Shown: positions 43,946-53,273 of the stretch, piece by piece | Position numbering within the stretch: position 1 is the stretch's first letter | Layout: the number at the start of each line of letters is the position of its first letter | Origin: Treponema bryantii | GTDB lineage: Bacteria > Spirochaetota > Spirochaetia > Treponematales > Treponemataceae | NCBI RefSeq assembly: GCF_900111035.1 | Contig: NZ_FOFU01000003.1 | Location: 62,001-126,000, forward strand | Length of the DNA stretch: 64,000 nt | Direction of reading: 5' to 3' | Program-made: the position numbers and the translations under genes | Notes under the pieces: model-generated | What the model was told of the DNA's origin: nothing | Databases searched by the model: none | What the model saw: the letters and a program-made list of their open reading frames with translations, nothing else

Positions 43946-44779
43946 TTACCAAAATGTAGAAGGATACCAGAATCTGCTGCCATCAAAATAGGTGACAAAT
44001 AAAGCAAGACCTGATAAAAGAATTGTAAGAATTATAATAATCCAATCCGAAGACTTAAGTTCTTTTGCAGAATACCAGCTGCGTTTTTTTTCTTTTCCAA
44101 AACCACGAAGCTCCATGGCATTGCTTACAGAATCTATTTTCTCCATGCTGCTGAAAATCAGGGGAAATAAAATTGCACTCATATTGAAGAGTCTTGAAAA
44201 AATATTAGCCTTAGAAGACATTTCAATACCGCGTGCTTCCTGGGCATTTTTGATTTTGTTGAAATCAGACTGAACGTCAGGAACATATCGTAAAGAAATT
44301 GCAACTGAATAGCAGATTGTGTAGGGGAGTTTTATTCTGTTCAGGCTTGCCGCAAATTCACTTGGATTTGTAGAGGTAATAAACATAAAAACAGAAGGCA
44401 CAATCGTTAAGTATTTTAAGATTATATTCAGTTCATAAAAGAGCTGTTCGAAAGTCAGAGTGTAATTTCCTGCAATATGAAAAAGCTCTGTTCTGCTTCC
44501 ATAAATCTTACAGCCCTCATAAGGTGAAAAAAGAAAAATTGCAAGTACATTTAAAATCAAAAAGACAAGAATAAAAATAAAAATTGAGCGCACCTGTTTC
44601 CAGTCTGTTTTTGAAAGCTTAAAACAGATTATGCTGATTACAAGCATTGCCGCCAGAACTCTGGTGTCATAAGTGAGCATGCTGGTAATTGTCCACAGAA
44701 GAAAGAAAATCAGTTTTGTAAGGCCGCTGAGCCGGTGAATAAAGCAATCTTTTTCAACGTAAGAAATTATTTTTGCCAT
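43946..44779 (-). CDS. ecfT: ECF transporter transmembrane component
   Basis: 277-residue EcfT (CbiQ-like) protein with about five membrane helices. The coupling motifs of this family are visible in the cytoplasmic part: SLRYVPDVQSDFNKIKNAQEARGIEM and SVSNAMELRGFG (the Ala-Arg-Gly and Leu-Arg-Gly grooves contact the two ATPases). It overlaps the ATPase gene by 13 bases. Confidence 0.92.
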   Translation of the reverse strand: MAKIISYVEKDCFIHRLSGLTKLIFFLLWTITSMLTYDTRVLAAMLVISIICFKLSKTDWKQVRSIFIFILVFLILNVLAIFLFSPYEGCKIYGSRTELFHIAGNYTLTFEQLFYELNIILKYLTIVPSVFMFITSTNPSEFAASLNRIKLPYTICYSVAISLRYVPDVQSDFNKIKNAQEARGIEMSSKANIFSRLFNMSAILFPLIFSSMEKIDSVSNAMELRGFGKEKKRSWYSAKELKSSDWIIIILTILLSGLALFVTYFDGSRFWYPSTFW

Positions 44780-46485
44780 GAACTTATGCCTCCTCGTTCA
44801 TAATAAATAAAGGCGTCGACCAGACTGAAAGGATTTTCAAAATCACATTTTACTGCTAAATCATAAAGGCTTGTTTTTTTAAGACTGGCCTGTTCTGTAA
44901 TTTTTTCGTCTGTAAGAATTTTAGAACTTTTATCATCTGCAATTATGTGACCGTTTGAAAGCACAATTGCGCGGTCTGTGTATTCGAGCATAAGGTGCAT
45001 GTCGTGAGTAATCATGATGATTGTGATTCCGAGCTCGCGGTTTAATTTACGAAGGAACTCCATGATTTCTGTGTAATGCGCGTAATCCTGGCCGGCAGTT
45101 GGTTCATCAAGAATAATCACTTCCGGATTCATAACAAGAATTGATGCAATTGTGACACGCTTTTTCTGACCGAAACTCACTGCATTTACCGGCCAGTTTC
45201 TGTAAGGATACATTCCGCAGATTTTCAAAGCCTTATAAACTTCTTCTTTAATTTTGTCTTTCGGTACTTTTCGCACGGCAAGACCAAGGGCAGTTTCATC
45301 ATATATTATAGATTTGCAGATCATTTGATTCTGGTTCTGCATTACAAAGCCGATTTTTTCGCCGCGTTGTTTAATAGAAAGATTTGAAATCTCCTGACCG
45401 TTTAAGAAAATCTCTCCGGAATCCTGTTTGTTAAAACCGCAGATTAAAGATGCTATTGTAGATTTGCCGGCACCATTTGTTCCAACGATGCTGACCATCT
45501 CTCCCTTGTGAATTTTAAAACTGATGTTTTCGACAGTATTCGTTTTTGATTTATCATAAGCAAAGGAAACATTTTTTAATTCAAGGGCAATTTCTTCTGA
45601 CGGTTGTGATGCCGGAATCTGAATCTGCTGGAACCATTTTTTTAGATTTTCTTTATAAGGCTCAAGATTCATTGTTTCAATATTTTCAAGATTATCCTGG
45701 GCGTGAAGTTTACAGCCGGCGTGTTTGAGGGCGGCAATGTATAGAGGTTCTCTGATTCCTTTTTGAGGGAGAATGTCTGTACTCAAAAGTTCGTTAGGAG
45801 TTGTATCGATGGCAATCTGACCGTCTTCAACTACAATAATCCTGTCGACCTTTTTGTATAAAACATCTTCGAGGCGGTGTTCAATTATGATTACAGTTTT
45901 ATCTGTTTGGGCATTGATTTTATCTATAAGTGAAATAATACGTTTTCCGGCTGCCGGATCAAGATTTGCAAGAGGCTCATCAAAAAGAAGGACTTCTACA
46001 TTGTCCACAAGAATACCGGCGAGTGAAACACGCTGTTTCTGACCGCCGCTTAAAGTAGCAGGAACTGCTTTTAAGAGCTTTTCTACATCAACAGTTTTTG
46101 CCGCTTCAAGAACTTTTTCGTGCATTTCTTTGCTAGGAACGTTGTCGTTTTCAAGTGCAAAGGCAATATCTTCTGCAACGGTAAGACCAATAAATTGTCC
46201 GTCTGTATCTTGTAAAACTGTTCCTACATGTTTTGAGATTCCAAAAATTCCAGCTTTAGCCGGATTTTCTCCACAGACAGAAATTTCGCCTTCGAGTTTT
46301 CCGGTATAAGTTGATGGAATGAGTCCATTTATACATTTAGCTATTGTTGATTTTCCAGAACCGGAAGAACCTATAATTAATATTTTTTCGCCTTTTTTGA
46401 TTTCGAGATTTATATTTTTTAGAGTAGGAGTTGATTTAGTCCGATATTGGAAACTTACGTTTCTAAAACTAATGATGGATTCCAT
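44767..46485 (-). CDS. ECF transporter ATPase, EcfA1-EcfA2 fusion
   Basis: 572 residues holding two ABC domains. Domain 1 (about 1-240) has GSSGSGKST near 36 and LSGGQKQRVSLAG near 145; domain 2 (about 290-520) has GTNGAGKST near 335 and a changed signature (VSFGQKKRVTIAS) with Walker B VIILDEPTAG. Usually the two ATPases are separate genes; fused forms are known. It powers the EcfT/S complex. A terminator-like hairpin separates it from the S component upstream. Confidence 0.93.
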   Translation of the reverse strand: MESIISFRNVSFQYRTKSTPTLKNINLEIKKGEKILIIGSSGSGKSTIAKCINGLIPSTYTGKLEGEISVCGENPAKAGIFGISKHVGTVLQDTDGQFIGLTVAEDIAFALENDNVPSKEMHEKVLEAAKTVDVEKLLKAVPATLSGGQKQRVSLAGILVDNVEVLLFDEPLANLDPAAGKRIISLIDKINAQTDKTVIIIEHRLEDVLYKKVDRIIVVEDGQIAIDTTPNELLSTDILPQKGIREPLYIAALKHAGCKLHAQDNLENIETMNLEPYKENLKKWFQQIQIPASQPSEEIALELKNVSFAYDKSKTNTVENISFKIHKGEMVSIVGTNGAGKSTIASLICGFNKQDSGEIFLNGQEISNLSIKQRGEKIGFVMQNQNQMICKSIIYDETALGLAVRKVPKDKIKEEVYKALKICGMYPYRNWPVNAVSFGQKKRVTIASILVMNPEVIILDEPTAGQDYAHYTEIMEFLRKLNRELGITIIMITHDMHLMLEYTDRAIVLSNGHIIADDKSSKILTDEKITEQASLKKTSLYDLAVKCDFENPFSLVDAFIYYERGGISSWQK

Positions 46486-46514
46486 TTTGGAATGATTATA
46501 ACAAGATTAAGATG

Positions 46515-46553
46515 AAAAAAAAAGGTCGTCTTCCAGAAATCGGGATGACGACC
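46515..46553 (-). terminator. Stem-loop terminator after the ECF S component gene
   Basis: GGTCGTC / GACGACC stem (46524-46530 with 46547-46553) followed on the minus strand by a run of nine Ts. It lies between the S-component stop and the ATPase gene, so it may work as an attenuator that gives more S component. Confidence 0.8.
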
Positions 46554-46565
46554 GTATATAAAAAA

Positions 46566-47129
46566 CTATTCTTCTTCTTTCAATGAACCGGATTTTGTTT
46601 TGATTTTTGAATAACCAAAAGCAAGAAGGCTTCCGAGAATTGCAACAATTACAAGGTTTGTGATTGCAGCTGTGATTCCCTGAATGAAAACTTTGTTTGC
46701 AGGTTCCTTGTAGATTACAATATCAAGAACTGGAGCAATCAAAGCCCATGCAATTAAGTTTGAAAGAACTTGAACAAGATTGAATCCGAGGCACTGTTTA
46801 AAACCGAATCCACCTTCTTCAATTGCATATTTTTTTGCAAAAAGACCAACGAGCAAACCAAAGATTGCATCCGGAAAAACCCATGACCACCATACACTTC
46901 CATAGAAAAGTGCATCTCCTAAAGCATGTCCAATCAAACCTATTGCAAAGCCTGCTATAGGGCCGAATACTGCTGCAAAGAAAGTCAAAACAGCGGCACG
47001 TACCTGCAAAGCTGTATTAGGAACGAATCCGATTGGAATCTGAACTGTTGTTAAAGCAACAAAAATTGCAGCACCAATACCGATTGCTACAACCTGACGA
47101 ATAACTGATTTTCCTTTGTTATCTGCCAT
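46566..47129 (-). CDS. ECF transporter substrate-binding S component (UPF0397-like)
   Basis: 187-residue integral membrane protein with five or six helices. It has VVAIGIGAAIFVALT near 12-26, FGPIAGFAIGLIGHALGDALFYGSVWWSWV near 55-84 and FGLLVGLFAKK, the pattern of UPF0397/COG4720 S components. Members carry conflicting annotations (riboflavin, or methionine-precursor transport), so the ligand is open; the shared sulfur-type operator in front of it favours a sulfur compound or cofactor precursor. It is encoded first, before the ATPase fusion and EcfT. Confidence 0.85.
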   Translation of the reverse strand: MADNKGKSVIRQVVAIGIGAAIFVALTTVQIPIGFVPNTALQVRAAVLTFFAAVFGPIAGFAIGLIGHALGDALFYGSVWWSWVFPDAIFGLLVGLFAKKYAIEEGGFGFKQCLGFNLVQVLSNLIAWALIAPVLDIVIYKEPANKVFIQGITAAITNLVIVAILGSLLAFGYSKIKTKSGSLKEEE

Positions 47130-47153
47130 ATAACACCTCTTTTATTTTTTATA

Positions 47154-47169
47154 CCTACAAAAAGGTAGG
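47154..47169 (-). promoter_or_regulatory. Shared operator (8-base spacer) before the ECF S gene
   Basis: CCTA-N8-TAGG with ATA/TAA flanks, 24 bases before the start. It is one base shorter in the middle than the other copies. Confidence 0.6.
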
Positions 47170-47174
47170 TAAAT

Positions 47175-47954
47175 TTAAATTGCGTATTCTGCTTCCTGAA
47201 CCTTTCCTGCATAGTTCAGAATCTCAAGAATCTGTGTTCTATATTTTAAGAACACGTCTTGTCCACGTGCGCGAGGATGGCTCAAATCAATCTTAATGAT
47301 TTTTTCAACCTTTGCCGGGCGTGGTGACATTACTACTACATAATCGCTCAGATAAACAGCTTCGTCAACATCATGGGTTACCATAACCATTGTTGTGTTG
47401 TGCTCTTTCCAAAGGCGGATAATTTCGTCCTGCATGGTCATGCGGGTAAAGGCATCGAGGGCTCCAAGAGGCTCGTCCAGCAAAAGAATTTTTGGGTGAC
47501 CTACAAGGGCTCGGGCAAGACTTGCTCTCTGATTCATACCGCCCGAAAGCTGATGGGGATAGGATTTTTCAAAACCTTCGAGACCAACAAGTTTTATGAA
47601 CTCATCAACGTCCTTTTTACGCTCTTTATATATGTGACGCGCCTTTAAGCCAAAGGCCACGTTGTCGCGGATTGTGAGCCAGGGAAAAAGATTTGCCTGC
47701 TGAAAAGCAAAGCCACGGTCGCTGCCAGGTTTTGTTATTTTTGTGCCGTCTACGCTGACTTCTCCTGAAGTTGGTGTTTCGAGTCCTGCGATACAGCGGA
47801 GCAGGGTAGTCTTTCCACAGCCTGATGGGCCGATAAGTGAAACAAAGCTTCCTGCAGGAATTGTAAAGTCAACTCCATTGAGCGCAGTTACTTCTTCGGC
47901 TTCTCCCTGATTAAAGATTTTTGTTATATTGTTTAATTTAATTTCTCCAGACAT
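47175..47954 (-). CDS. SsuB/TauB-type ABC importer ATPase (system 2)
   Basis: 259 residues: Walker A GPSGCGKTT near 43-51, LSGGMNQRASLARAL near 140, Walker B ILLLDEPLGALD near 165 and H-loop TMVMVTHDVDEA. PGSDRGFAFQQANLFPWLT is the Q-loop typical of nitrate/sulfonate/taurine importers. It follows the matching permease gene, separated by 181 bases that hold a copy of the mosaic repeat. Confidence 0.92.
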   Translation of the reverse strand: MSGEIKLNNITKIFNQGEAEEVTALNGVDFTIPAGSFVSLIGPSGCGKTTLLRCIAGLETPTSGEVSVDGTKITKPGSDRGFAFQQANLFPWLTIRDNVAFGLKARHIYKERKKDVDEFIKLVGLEGFEKSYPHQLSGGMNQRASLARALVGHPKILLLDEPLGALDAFTRMTMQDEIIRLWKEHNTTMVMVTHDVDEAVYLSDYVVVMSPRPAKVEKIIKIDLSHPRARGQDVFLKYRTQILEILNYAGKVQEAEYAI

Positions 47955-47997
47955 TGTTTCCTCCTTTAGTAAGGTTTTAGGTGATAGGTTTTAGGTT

Positions 47998-48095
47998 AGA
48001 GGGTTTTAGGGGCAAAGCCCCTAGGAGAAGGGGTAGCGGAAGCCACCGCAGGCGAAGCCGAGGAGGCTGAAGCGAGGGGGATGCTTCCCCCTCCT
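47998..48095. repeat. G+C-rich mosaic intergenic repeat, copy 3 (inverted)
   Basis: Blocks TTTTAGGGGCAAAGCCCCTA, AGAAGGGGTAGCGGAAG and GAGGGGGATGCTTCCCCCTC appear in the order that is the reverse complement of copies 1 and 2. It is flanked by runs of AGGTTTTAGG on one side and CCTATAACC on the other. Confidence 0.75.
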
Positions 48096-48135
48096 CCTAA
48101 AACCTATAACCTATAACCTAGTACCTATAACCTGA

Positions 48136-49116
48136 TTACCACTTTATTAATCCCTTCTGCCAGTTGAGCAGCTTACCTCTTACCTTAAAGAGCACTGTAA
48201 TAATCACAGTACAGAAAACTGCAATCATAAGCAGGCCGGCGTAAACTCCGCTGTAAAGCATCATTGCTTTCTGGTAACTGATGTACCAGCCGATTCCATA
48301 TTTTGCACCGAACATTTCGGCAGTCATAAGGGCAATAAATGCGGCACAGATTCCGTTGAAAGTTCCCTGGAAAATATTTGGCAGGGCGGCCGGAACTGCA
48401 ATTCGGAAAACCTGAAAGAAGGTTCTTGCTCCAAGGGTTTTGCCGACTTCAAAATAAACCTTGCTTGTATTCTGAATACCCGAGCTTGTCATCAACTGAA
48501 CCGGGAACCATACTGCCAGAGCGATGATAAAAACGCTTGCTCCAAAAGGAGTAGGGAAGGTTGTAAGAACAAGTGGGATCCAGGCTGTTGCCGGAATTGG
48601 ACCTATCAGTTTGATATATGGATTGATCCAGTAATAAACTTTCTTTGAAAAACCAAGAAGAACTCCTGTAATAAAGCCAATAAGAACCCCCCAGAAAACT
48701 CCAAGTAAAAGCAGGCGGAAGGAATACCAGATACATTTTCCAAGAAGGGCTGTCTGCTCTATAAAGACTGCAAGAATGTTGTCGAAGCTTGGAAAAAAGA
48801 TTACAGGAAGCAGAGCAAACTTTGCAGTTATTAAATTGATGACAATTACAAGGCCTGCTGTTCCTAAAAGGAAAGGCCCCTTGTATTCAAGAGAAGAGCG
48901 AAGTTTTTTTACGAAAAAAGAAAGAATAAAAAAGATTGAAGCCAGCGCCAGGAGGATAAGCAGAAGCCTGTTATAATATGAAACTTTTGCTACTGGATGA
49001 AGACTGCTGTTTGGAATAAGGTTATGAACTGCAAGGGCAATAATAACTCCAAGAATTGGAAATGCCCTGTAGAGAAGTGATTTTATGGTGTATTTAATTT
49101 TTGCCGATGATTTCAT
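48136..49116 (-). CDS. SsuC/TauC-type ABC importer permease (system 2)
   Basis: 326 residues. Two or three extra N-terminal helices (about 15-105) precede the ordinary BPD_transp_1 domain, whose EAA loop is VGKTLGARTFFQVFRIAVPAALPNIFQG near 225-252. The gene has the most symmetrical copy of the shared operator upstream (arms of 12 bases). Its binding protein is not adjacent; the one at 42720 is the nearest candidate. Confidence 0.9.
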   Translation of the reverse strand: MKSSAKIKYTIKSLLYRAFPILGVIIALAVHNLIPNSSLHPVAKVSYYNRLLLILLALASIFFILSFFVKKLRSSLEYKGPFLLGTAGLVIVINLITAKFALLPVIFFPSFDNILAVFIEQTALLGKCIWYSFRLLLLGVFWGVLIGFITGVLLGFSKKVYYWINPYIKLIGPIPATAWIPLVLTTFPTPFGASVFIIALAVWFPVQLMTSSGIQNTSKVYFEVGKTLGARTFFQVFRIAVPAALPNIFQGTFNGICAAFIALMTAEMFGAKYGIGWYISYQKAMMLYSGVYAGLLMIAVFCTVIITVLFKVRGKLLNWQKGLIKW

Positions 49117-49131
49117 TAATTACCTCTTATA

Positions 49132-49158
49132 TATAACCTAGTATCTTACTAGGTTATA
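49132..49158 (-). promoter_or_regulatory. Shared operator, most symmetrical copy
   Basis: CCTAGTATCTTACTAGG (49137-49153) extended to arms of 12 bases (TATAACCTAGTA ... TACTAGGTTATA) with a 3-base centre. It is 16 bases before the permease start. Confidence 0.8.
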
Positions 49159-49222
49159 TATGTTTTTGGCCTTTTTCACAAATATATTTTTTTTATAATA
49201 GGTATAGGAAAAAGTTATAACT

Positions 49223-49251
49223 AAAAAAGGTGACTGTTGTCGGCAGTCACC
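49223..49251 (-). terminator. Terminator of the ssuBCA-nifDK-like operon
   Basis: GGTGACTG / CAGTCACC stem, 7-base loop, six Ts on the minus strand, about 30 bases after the NifK-like stop. Confidence 0.88.
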
Positions 49252-49280
49252 TAAAAACTTAAAGAGGAAAATATGGCATT

Positions 49281-50636
49281 TTATAAGGTTTGTGTTGAGC
49301 GAGTAATTTTTACTTTTTTAAACATTCCGGAGTATATTTCTTCAAGCAGGCGAAGACCACCGTTGTAACCAACATAGCTTCTTGTGATTATTACGTCATC
49401 AGTTATAGGCATACTGATGTAAATCAAAAGATTTTTGTTTTCATTTGCTATAAGGCCTTCCCATGTGCTTCCAAAAATAACTGCTCGTTTTGACCCTTTT
49501 AGGTTTTCTTTTATATGTTTTTGAATCAGACCTCCATCTGACTCTATGTGAATCAGACTTCCTGTTCCCTCCTGAATTTTTTCTCCATAGCTGATAAGCT
49601 TTTCCTGAATCTGCTGGGTTGGAGGATCATCATCGATGTAAATTCCTTTTGTTGTAAAGCCAAGTTCGTTCACAAGAAAGTTTGTAATTCCGAGTGTATA
49701 TGATGCATCTCCAACAATGTAATGTTCATTTGGCAGATTTGTTCTAAAGTCGCTGGTAAAATCTACAACAGAAAGAAAATAAGAATAGAAGCGTTCTTCT
49801 TCTTCTTTGATTACCTTTTCAACAAGGCTTTTATCCAGTTTTAATGTTTCTCCTACTGTTTTCAAAAATGCACTTGTGGATTTTGCTCCAACAGGAAGCT
49901 CAGGGTAGTGGAGATATGGTGTACCGTATTTCTTCTTTAGATTTTCAGCAATACTGAGGCCAACCCAAGGCGAAATAACAAGATTGTATTCTGCCTTAGG
50001 AATGCTTTTCCACTCTTCAATTCCTTTAGAACCTTTTCCAAAAAGAATGTTCACTTTCAAGCCAAGGAGGGAAAGAATTCTTTTGATTTCTTCAAGGTCG
50101 CCTCTCCATAACGGATCCTGGTTAGGCACTACAGAAAAGACATTTACAAGACCTTTTTCTACTTCAACTTTTTCAGCAGGCAAAAACTGATTAATAATTG
50201 CATTTACAACAAGTTCATGTCCATAATAGTTATTGCCCTTAAAGCCCGAAGTTTCTACTCCGACAATTGGAAAGCCCTGGTCCCGGAATTCTTTTGCAAC
50301 AGTTACAACATCATCTCCGACAATTCCAGATGTACAGCCGGCCAGTACAACAAAGAGATCTGCATTAAGAACCTTAAAAGAATTTTTAATTAAAGCACGC
50401 AGTTTATCTTCGCCACCAAATACAACTTCTTTTTCGCTGGTGTTTGTGCAGGCAACCTGTCCGCCGCCTCCAAAACCTTCTCCCTGATTTCCGGCTTCTT
50501 CTCCAAGATATGCAAAGGTTTTAGAAATACAGCCTGGTCCTGCATGTGCAATTGGGAGGGCACCCGGAATTGCATGTACTGTTTGCTGTGCTGCTAATGC
50601 ACAAGAAAATCGTGGTTGTTCAATTATTTGACTCAC
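49281..50636 (-). CDS. NifK-like nitrogenase component 1 subunit (pair 1)
   Basis: 451-residue oxidoreductase of the nitrogenase component-1 family. Cys12, Cys36 and Cys101 fall in the pattern of the beta-subunit P-cluster ligands (RFSCALAAQQ, GPGC, VLAGCTSGIVGDD). TSEKEVVFGGEDKLR and GYNGGLRLLEEIYSG near the C-terminus are family hallmarks. It lacks the ~50-residue N-terminal extension of true NifK. It is the last gene of the operon, 15 bases after the NifD-like partner. Substrate is unknown; organosulfur reduction is the best contextual guess. Confidence 0.88.
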   Translation of the reverse strand: MSQIIEQPRFSCALAAQQTVHAIPGALPIAHAGPGCISKTFAYLGEEAGNQGEGFGGGGQVACTNTSEKEVVFGGEDKLRALIKNSFKVLNADLFVVLAGCTSGIVGDDVVTVAKEFRDQGFPIVGVETSGFKGNNYYGHELVVNAIINQFLPAEKVEVEKGLVNVFSVVPNQDPLWRGDLEEIKRILSLLGLKVNILFGKGSKGIEEWKSIPKAEYNLVISPWVGLSIAENLKKKYGTPYLHYPELPVGAKSTSAFLKTVGETLKLDKSLVEKVIKEEEERFYSYFLSVVDFTSDFRTNLPNEHYIVGDASYTLGITNFLVNELGFTTKGIYIDDDPPTQQIQEKLISYGEKIQEGTGSLIHIESDGGLIQKHIKENLKGSKRAVIFGSTWEGLIANENKNLLIYISMPITDDVIITRSYVGYNGGLRLLEEIYSGMFKKVKITRSTQTL

Positions 50637-50651
50637 TTTTATACTCCTGAA

Positions 50652-52115
50652 TTATCGTGTTTCAAAAAGGAAAGGATCTTCGTTTTGCAGCCACCACTGT
50701 GTATAAGGCAGTTTTACATGGGCTGCTACATTGTCATAAAACTTTTGTGAAGAAAGTCCTTCAAGGATTCTGTTTCCAAGATTTATTACTCCGTCATATA
50801 AGGCAATGACATTTGCATCAGTTGCTCGAATAGATGCAATTCCAACCTTTGTTCCAACAACGGCAATATTATTGTGTCTTGTGAGCAGTACATCTGGTTT
50901 AATTTTCTTTAATAACTTTACCATGATGTAAGGCTGACGGTTGCAGACTGAAAAGTTCTTAATGTCTCCACCAGATTTTACCAGTTTATCGAGAGTGTTT
51001 AATTCTTCGGAATCTGAGTCTGTAATCTGGTCGTGGTGAAGGGTAGTTACACCAATAACTTCCATTCCTAAATCTCTTGCGATATTTGCAAGATTATGGG
51101 CGTAAGAATGGCCTGCAAAAATGTAGGCTTTCTTTCCGCTTAATTTTTCACGCAACTTTTTTAATGGCTCTTTAATTCTTTCATGTTCTGCAGCAATCAG
51201 TTTTTCGCCGGCTTCTTTTCTGCCTGTAGCTTCGCAAAGGGCTCGTACCCACTGGTCTGTCCAGTCGATTCCATATGGGGAAGGAGCTTTTACCTGAACG
51301 ACTCCATATTTCTTTTCCAGCGCTTCTGAAACATAGGTTCCAAGTGTCTCACAAATATGTGTAGAGCAGACTGCTTCTGACATGCGTGCAAGCATTTCTA
51401 CAGTTGAAAGTGGAACAACAAGATTTGGCTTTAATCCAAGTTTTTCAAAAAATGGGGTAAAGGCATCGCAACCCTGGAAGTTGAAAACATTTACAAGGTC
51501 TTTGTCTTTTGTTTTTGGTTCTTTAACAATCTTACGTAAAACACCGTGGAAAACAGCATCAAAACCAGAGGCCCAGGTTTTAGATTTAAAGCCTTCACAA
51601 TAAATCGGAATAATTGGAATATTAAGCTCCGGTTCAAGTTCATCAGCTACGCTTTCAATGTCATCTCCAATAATACCTGCAGCACATGATGACTGAACAA
51701 AAATTGCAGAAGGTGAAAATCTTTTGTAAGCTTCAAGTACTGCTGTTCTTAGTTTTGCAACACCACCGTAAACTGTTTCTTTTATCGAAATGTTTGTAGA
51801 GATTGCCTGAACTTTTTGAGGAGGCAGATTTCTTACCTGCGTTCCTGCCTGTCCTGCAACATACTGCACAGCCGGGTTACAGCATCCAAGTGGAGAGTGA
51901 ATTACAACAGCAGCTCCGCGAATCATGTAAGTAAGAGTTTCTGCACAGCCCTGGGAACAGTCGCTGCACTGAGTAAAAGTTCTTTTAGGCTCTCTTACTG
52001 ACTTACCGCGAGATTCTTCAACAAGCTGGGAAGCACTTCCGTGGTAAGAAATAATTGTTCCTATACGGTGATCTCGAACTTCTACACTGGTTGTATTTAA
52101 ATTGATATTTCCCAT
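50652..52115 (-). CDS. NifD-like nitrogenase component 1 subunit (pair 1)
   Basis: 487 residues. Cys57, Cys78 (followed by Cys79) and Cys144 match the alpha-subunit P-cluster ligands 62, 88 and 154 of NifD. Cys255 in ICETLGTYVSEALEKKYG aligns with cofactor ligand Cys275. The position of ligand His442 appears to be Ile or Arg (rough alignment to YDGVINLGNRIL), so the cofactor site differs from NifD. Cys50 and Cys53 form an additional CSDC pair upstream. The gene follows the binding protein gene by 27 bases, linking the enzyme to one SsuABC importer. Confidence 0.88.
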   Translation of the reverse strand: MGNINLNTTSVEVRDHRIGTIISYHGSASQLVEESRGKSVREPKRTFTQCSDCSQGCAETLTYMIRGAAVVIHSPLGCCNPAVQYVAGQAGTQVRNLPPQKVQAISTNISIKETVYGGVAKLRTAVLEAYKRFSPSAIFVQSSCAAGIIGDDIESVADELEPELNIPIIPIYCEGFKSKTWASGFDAVFHGVLRKIVKEPKTKDKDLVNVFNFQGCDAFTPFFEKLGLKPNLVVPLSTVEMLARMSEAVCSTHICETLGTYVSEALEKKYGVVQVKAPSPYGIDWTDQWVRALCEATGRKEAGEKLIAAEHERIKEPLKKLREKLSGKKAYIFAGHSYAHNLANIARDLGMEVIGVTTLHHDQITDSDSEELNTLDKLVKSGGDIKNFSVCNRQPYIMVKLLKKIKPDVLLTRHNNIAVVGTKVGIASIRATDANVIALYDGVINLGNRILEGLSSQKFYDNVAAHVKLPYTQWWLQNEDPFLFETR

Positions 52116-52142
52116 TTTTCTTTCCTTTTTAGAATTTCTTAT

Positions 52143-53255
52143 TTAGATTTTTTCAGGATAGTCAGATTCAAAACCTGGATATTGATTATTATGCTTTCTA
52201 AAATATGTCCACATATCTTTGTAAATCTGCTCATCCGGGAATTCCTGAATTACTTCTTTTAATGCTTGAGCGTAAAGAGAAATATTAAAGAAGTCTGTAA
52301 GCGGACGGTCAGATTTTAGAATTCCATATTTAATCATAGTGTCATAATACTCATTAACACCGTTGAAGTTAGGGTCAGGATTATATGAAAGATTTTGAGT
52401 TGTCTCTTTGTCATAGATTGTTGCATTAAGCCAGGCTTCATCCTGTCCTGTAACTTTATTCAAAAGCTTCTTAGTTCCTTCTTCGTCATAACGGTAATCC
52501 TTGTAACTTAGAATTAATGCTTTAAGCCATCTTTTATAAGGTTCAGTATTTTCGCGGAATTTTTTTCCATAAGCCATCTGACGGCAGCAAACAAAATCTT
52601 CTTTCCAATCTGTTACAGGGAAGAGGTATACAAGTCCAAGCTTTTTAGCTGTGTCTACATAAGAGTTGTACATAAGGGCAATATCAACAACGCCTTTGCT
52701 TGCTCCTGCAAGTAATGATTCATAAGAATCAAAAAGTTTAATATGAACATCTTTTTCCGGATCAAGACCATAGATTTCAAGCAGTGCGCGTTTAGAAATC
52801 ATTTCTGCAGTTCCGCCCATCAAACAGCCAACTGTTCTGCCTTTCCAGTTATTTACATCACCTGCTACGGCTGCAAAATCTTTGTAGGCCATAACAGCCT
52901 GTCCACCGGCCATTGTTCCTCCGTAAAGAACAATGTCTCCACCCCGGGCTCCAAGACTAAGGTTTGCCATTACGTCTTGTGTAGAAGCGTCGAGTTTTCC
53001 TAAGGCAACAGATTCAAAAAGACCACTGCGGGCAACCGGCTGAAATTTAACTTTAAGACCATATTTATCAATGTAGCCTCTTGCTACTGCAAGCTCGTTT
53101 ATTGGAACGATTGTGTTAGAAGAAGCATCCTTTCCTATTAATAGAGAAAGGTATTCAGAATCTTTTTTTTCTTTCGAACAAGAGCACAATAACATTGCCA
53201 TTGTAATCAAGCAGATAATAAAGCCAGTCTTTCTTCTTTTAGATAATCGATTCAT
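52143..53255 (-). CDS. SsuA/TauA-type substrate-binding lipoprotein (system 1)
   Basis: 370-residue lipoprotein (signal about 1-25, lipobox LCSC) with the NMT1/SsuA fold: IVPINELAVARGYIDKYGLKVKFQPVARSG, GKLDASTQDVMANLSLGARGG and GRTVGCLMGGTAEM. It is encoded directly before the NifD-like gene and after its permease, so the imported ligand is probably the substrate of pair 1. Nitrate is unlikely because no nitrate reductase is near; sulfonates or thioethers fit better. Confidence 0.9.
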   Translation of the reverse strand: MNRLSKRRKTGFIICLITMAMLLCSCSKEKKDSEYLSLLIGKDASSNTIVPINELAVARGYIDKYGLKVKFQPVARSGLFESVALGKLDASTQDVMANLSLGARGGDIVLYGGTMAGGQAVMAYKDFAAVAGDVNNWKGRTVGCLMGGTAEMISKRALLEIYGLDPEKDVHIKLFDSYESLLAGASKGVVDIALMYNSYVDTAKKLGLVYLFPVTDWKEDFVCCRQMAYGKKFRENTEPYKRWLKALILSYKDYRYDEEGTKKLLNKVTGQDEAWLNATIYDKETTQNLSYNPDPNFNGVNEYYDTMIKYGILKSDRPLTDFFNISLYAQALKEVIQEFPDEQIYKDMWTYFRKHNNQYPGFESDYPEKI

Positions 53256-53273
53256 AATTTACCTCCTTTAGAA

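Noticed and set aside
47960-48135. More copies of the shared operator in the CCTATAACC runs
   Set aside because: The runs contain CCTA words but never with TAGG at the 9-base distance; they look like flanks of the mosaic repeat.
49281-52115. Protochlorophyllide, chlorophyllide or F430 (CfbCD) reductase
   Set aside because: No tetrapyrrole genes are nearby, NifB is present, and the P-cluster-type cysteines plus a Cys275-equivalent point to a complex FeS cofactor enzyme.
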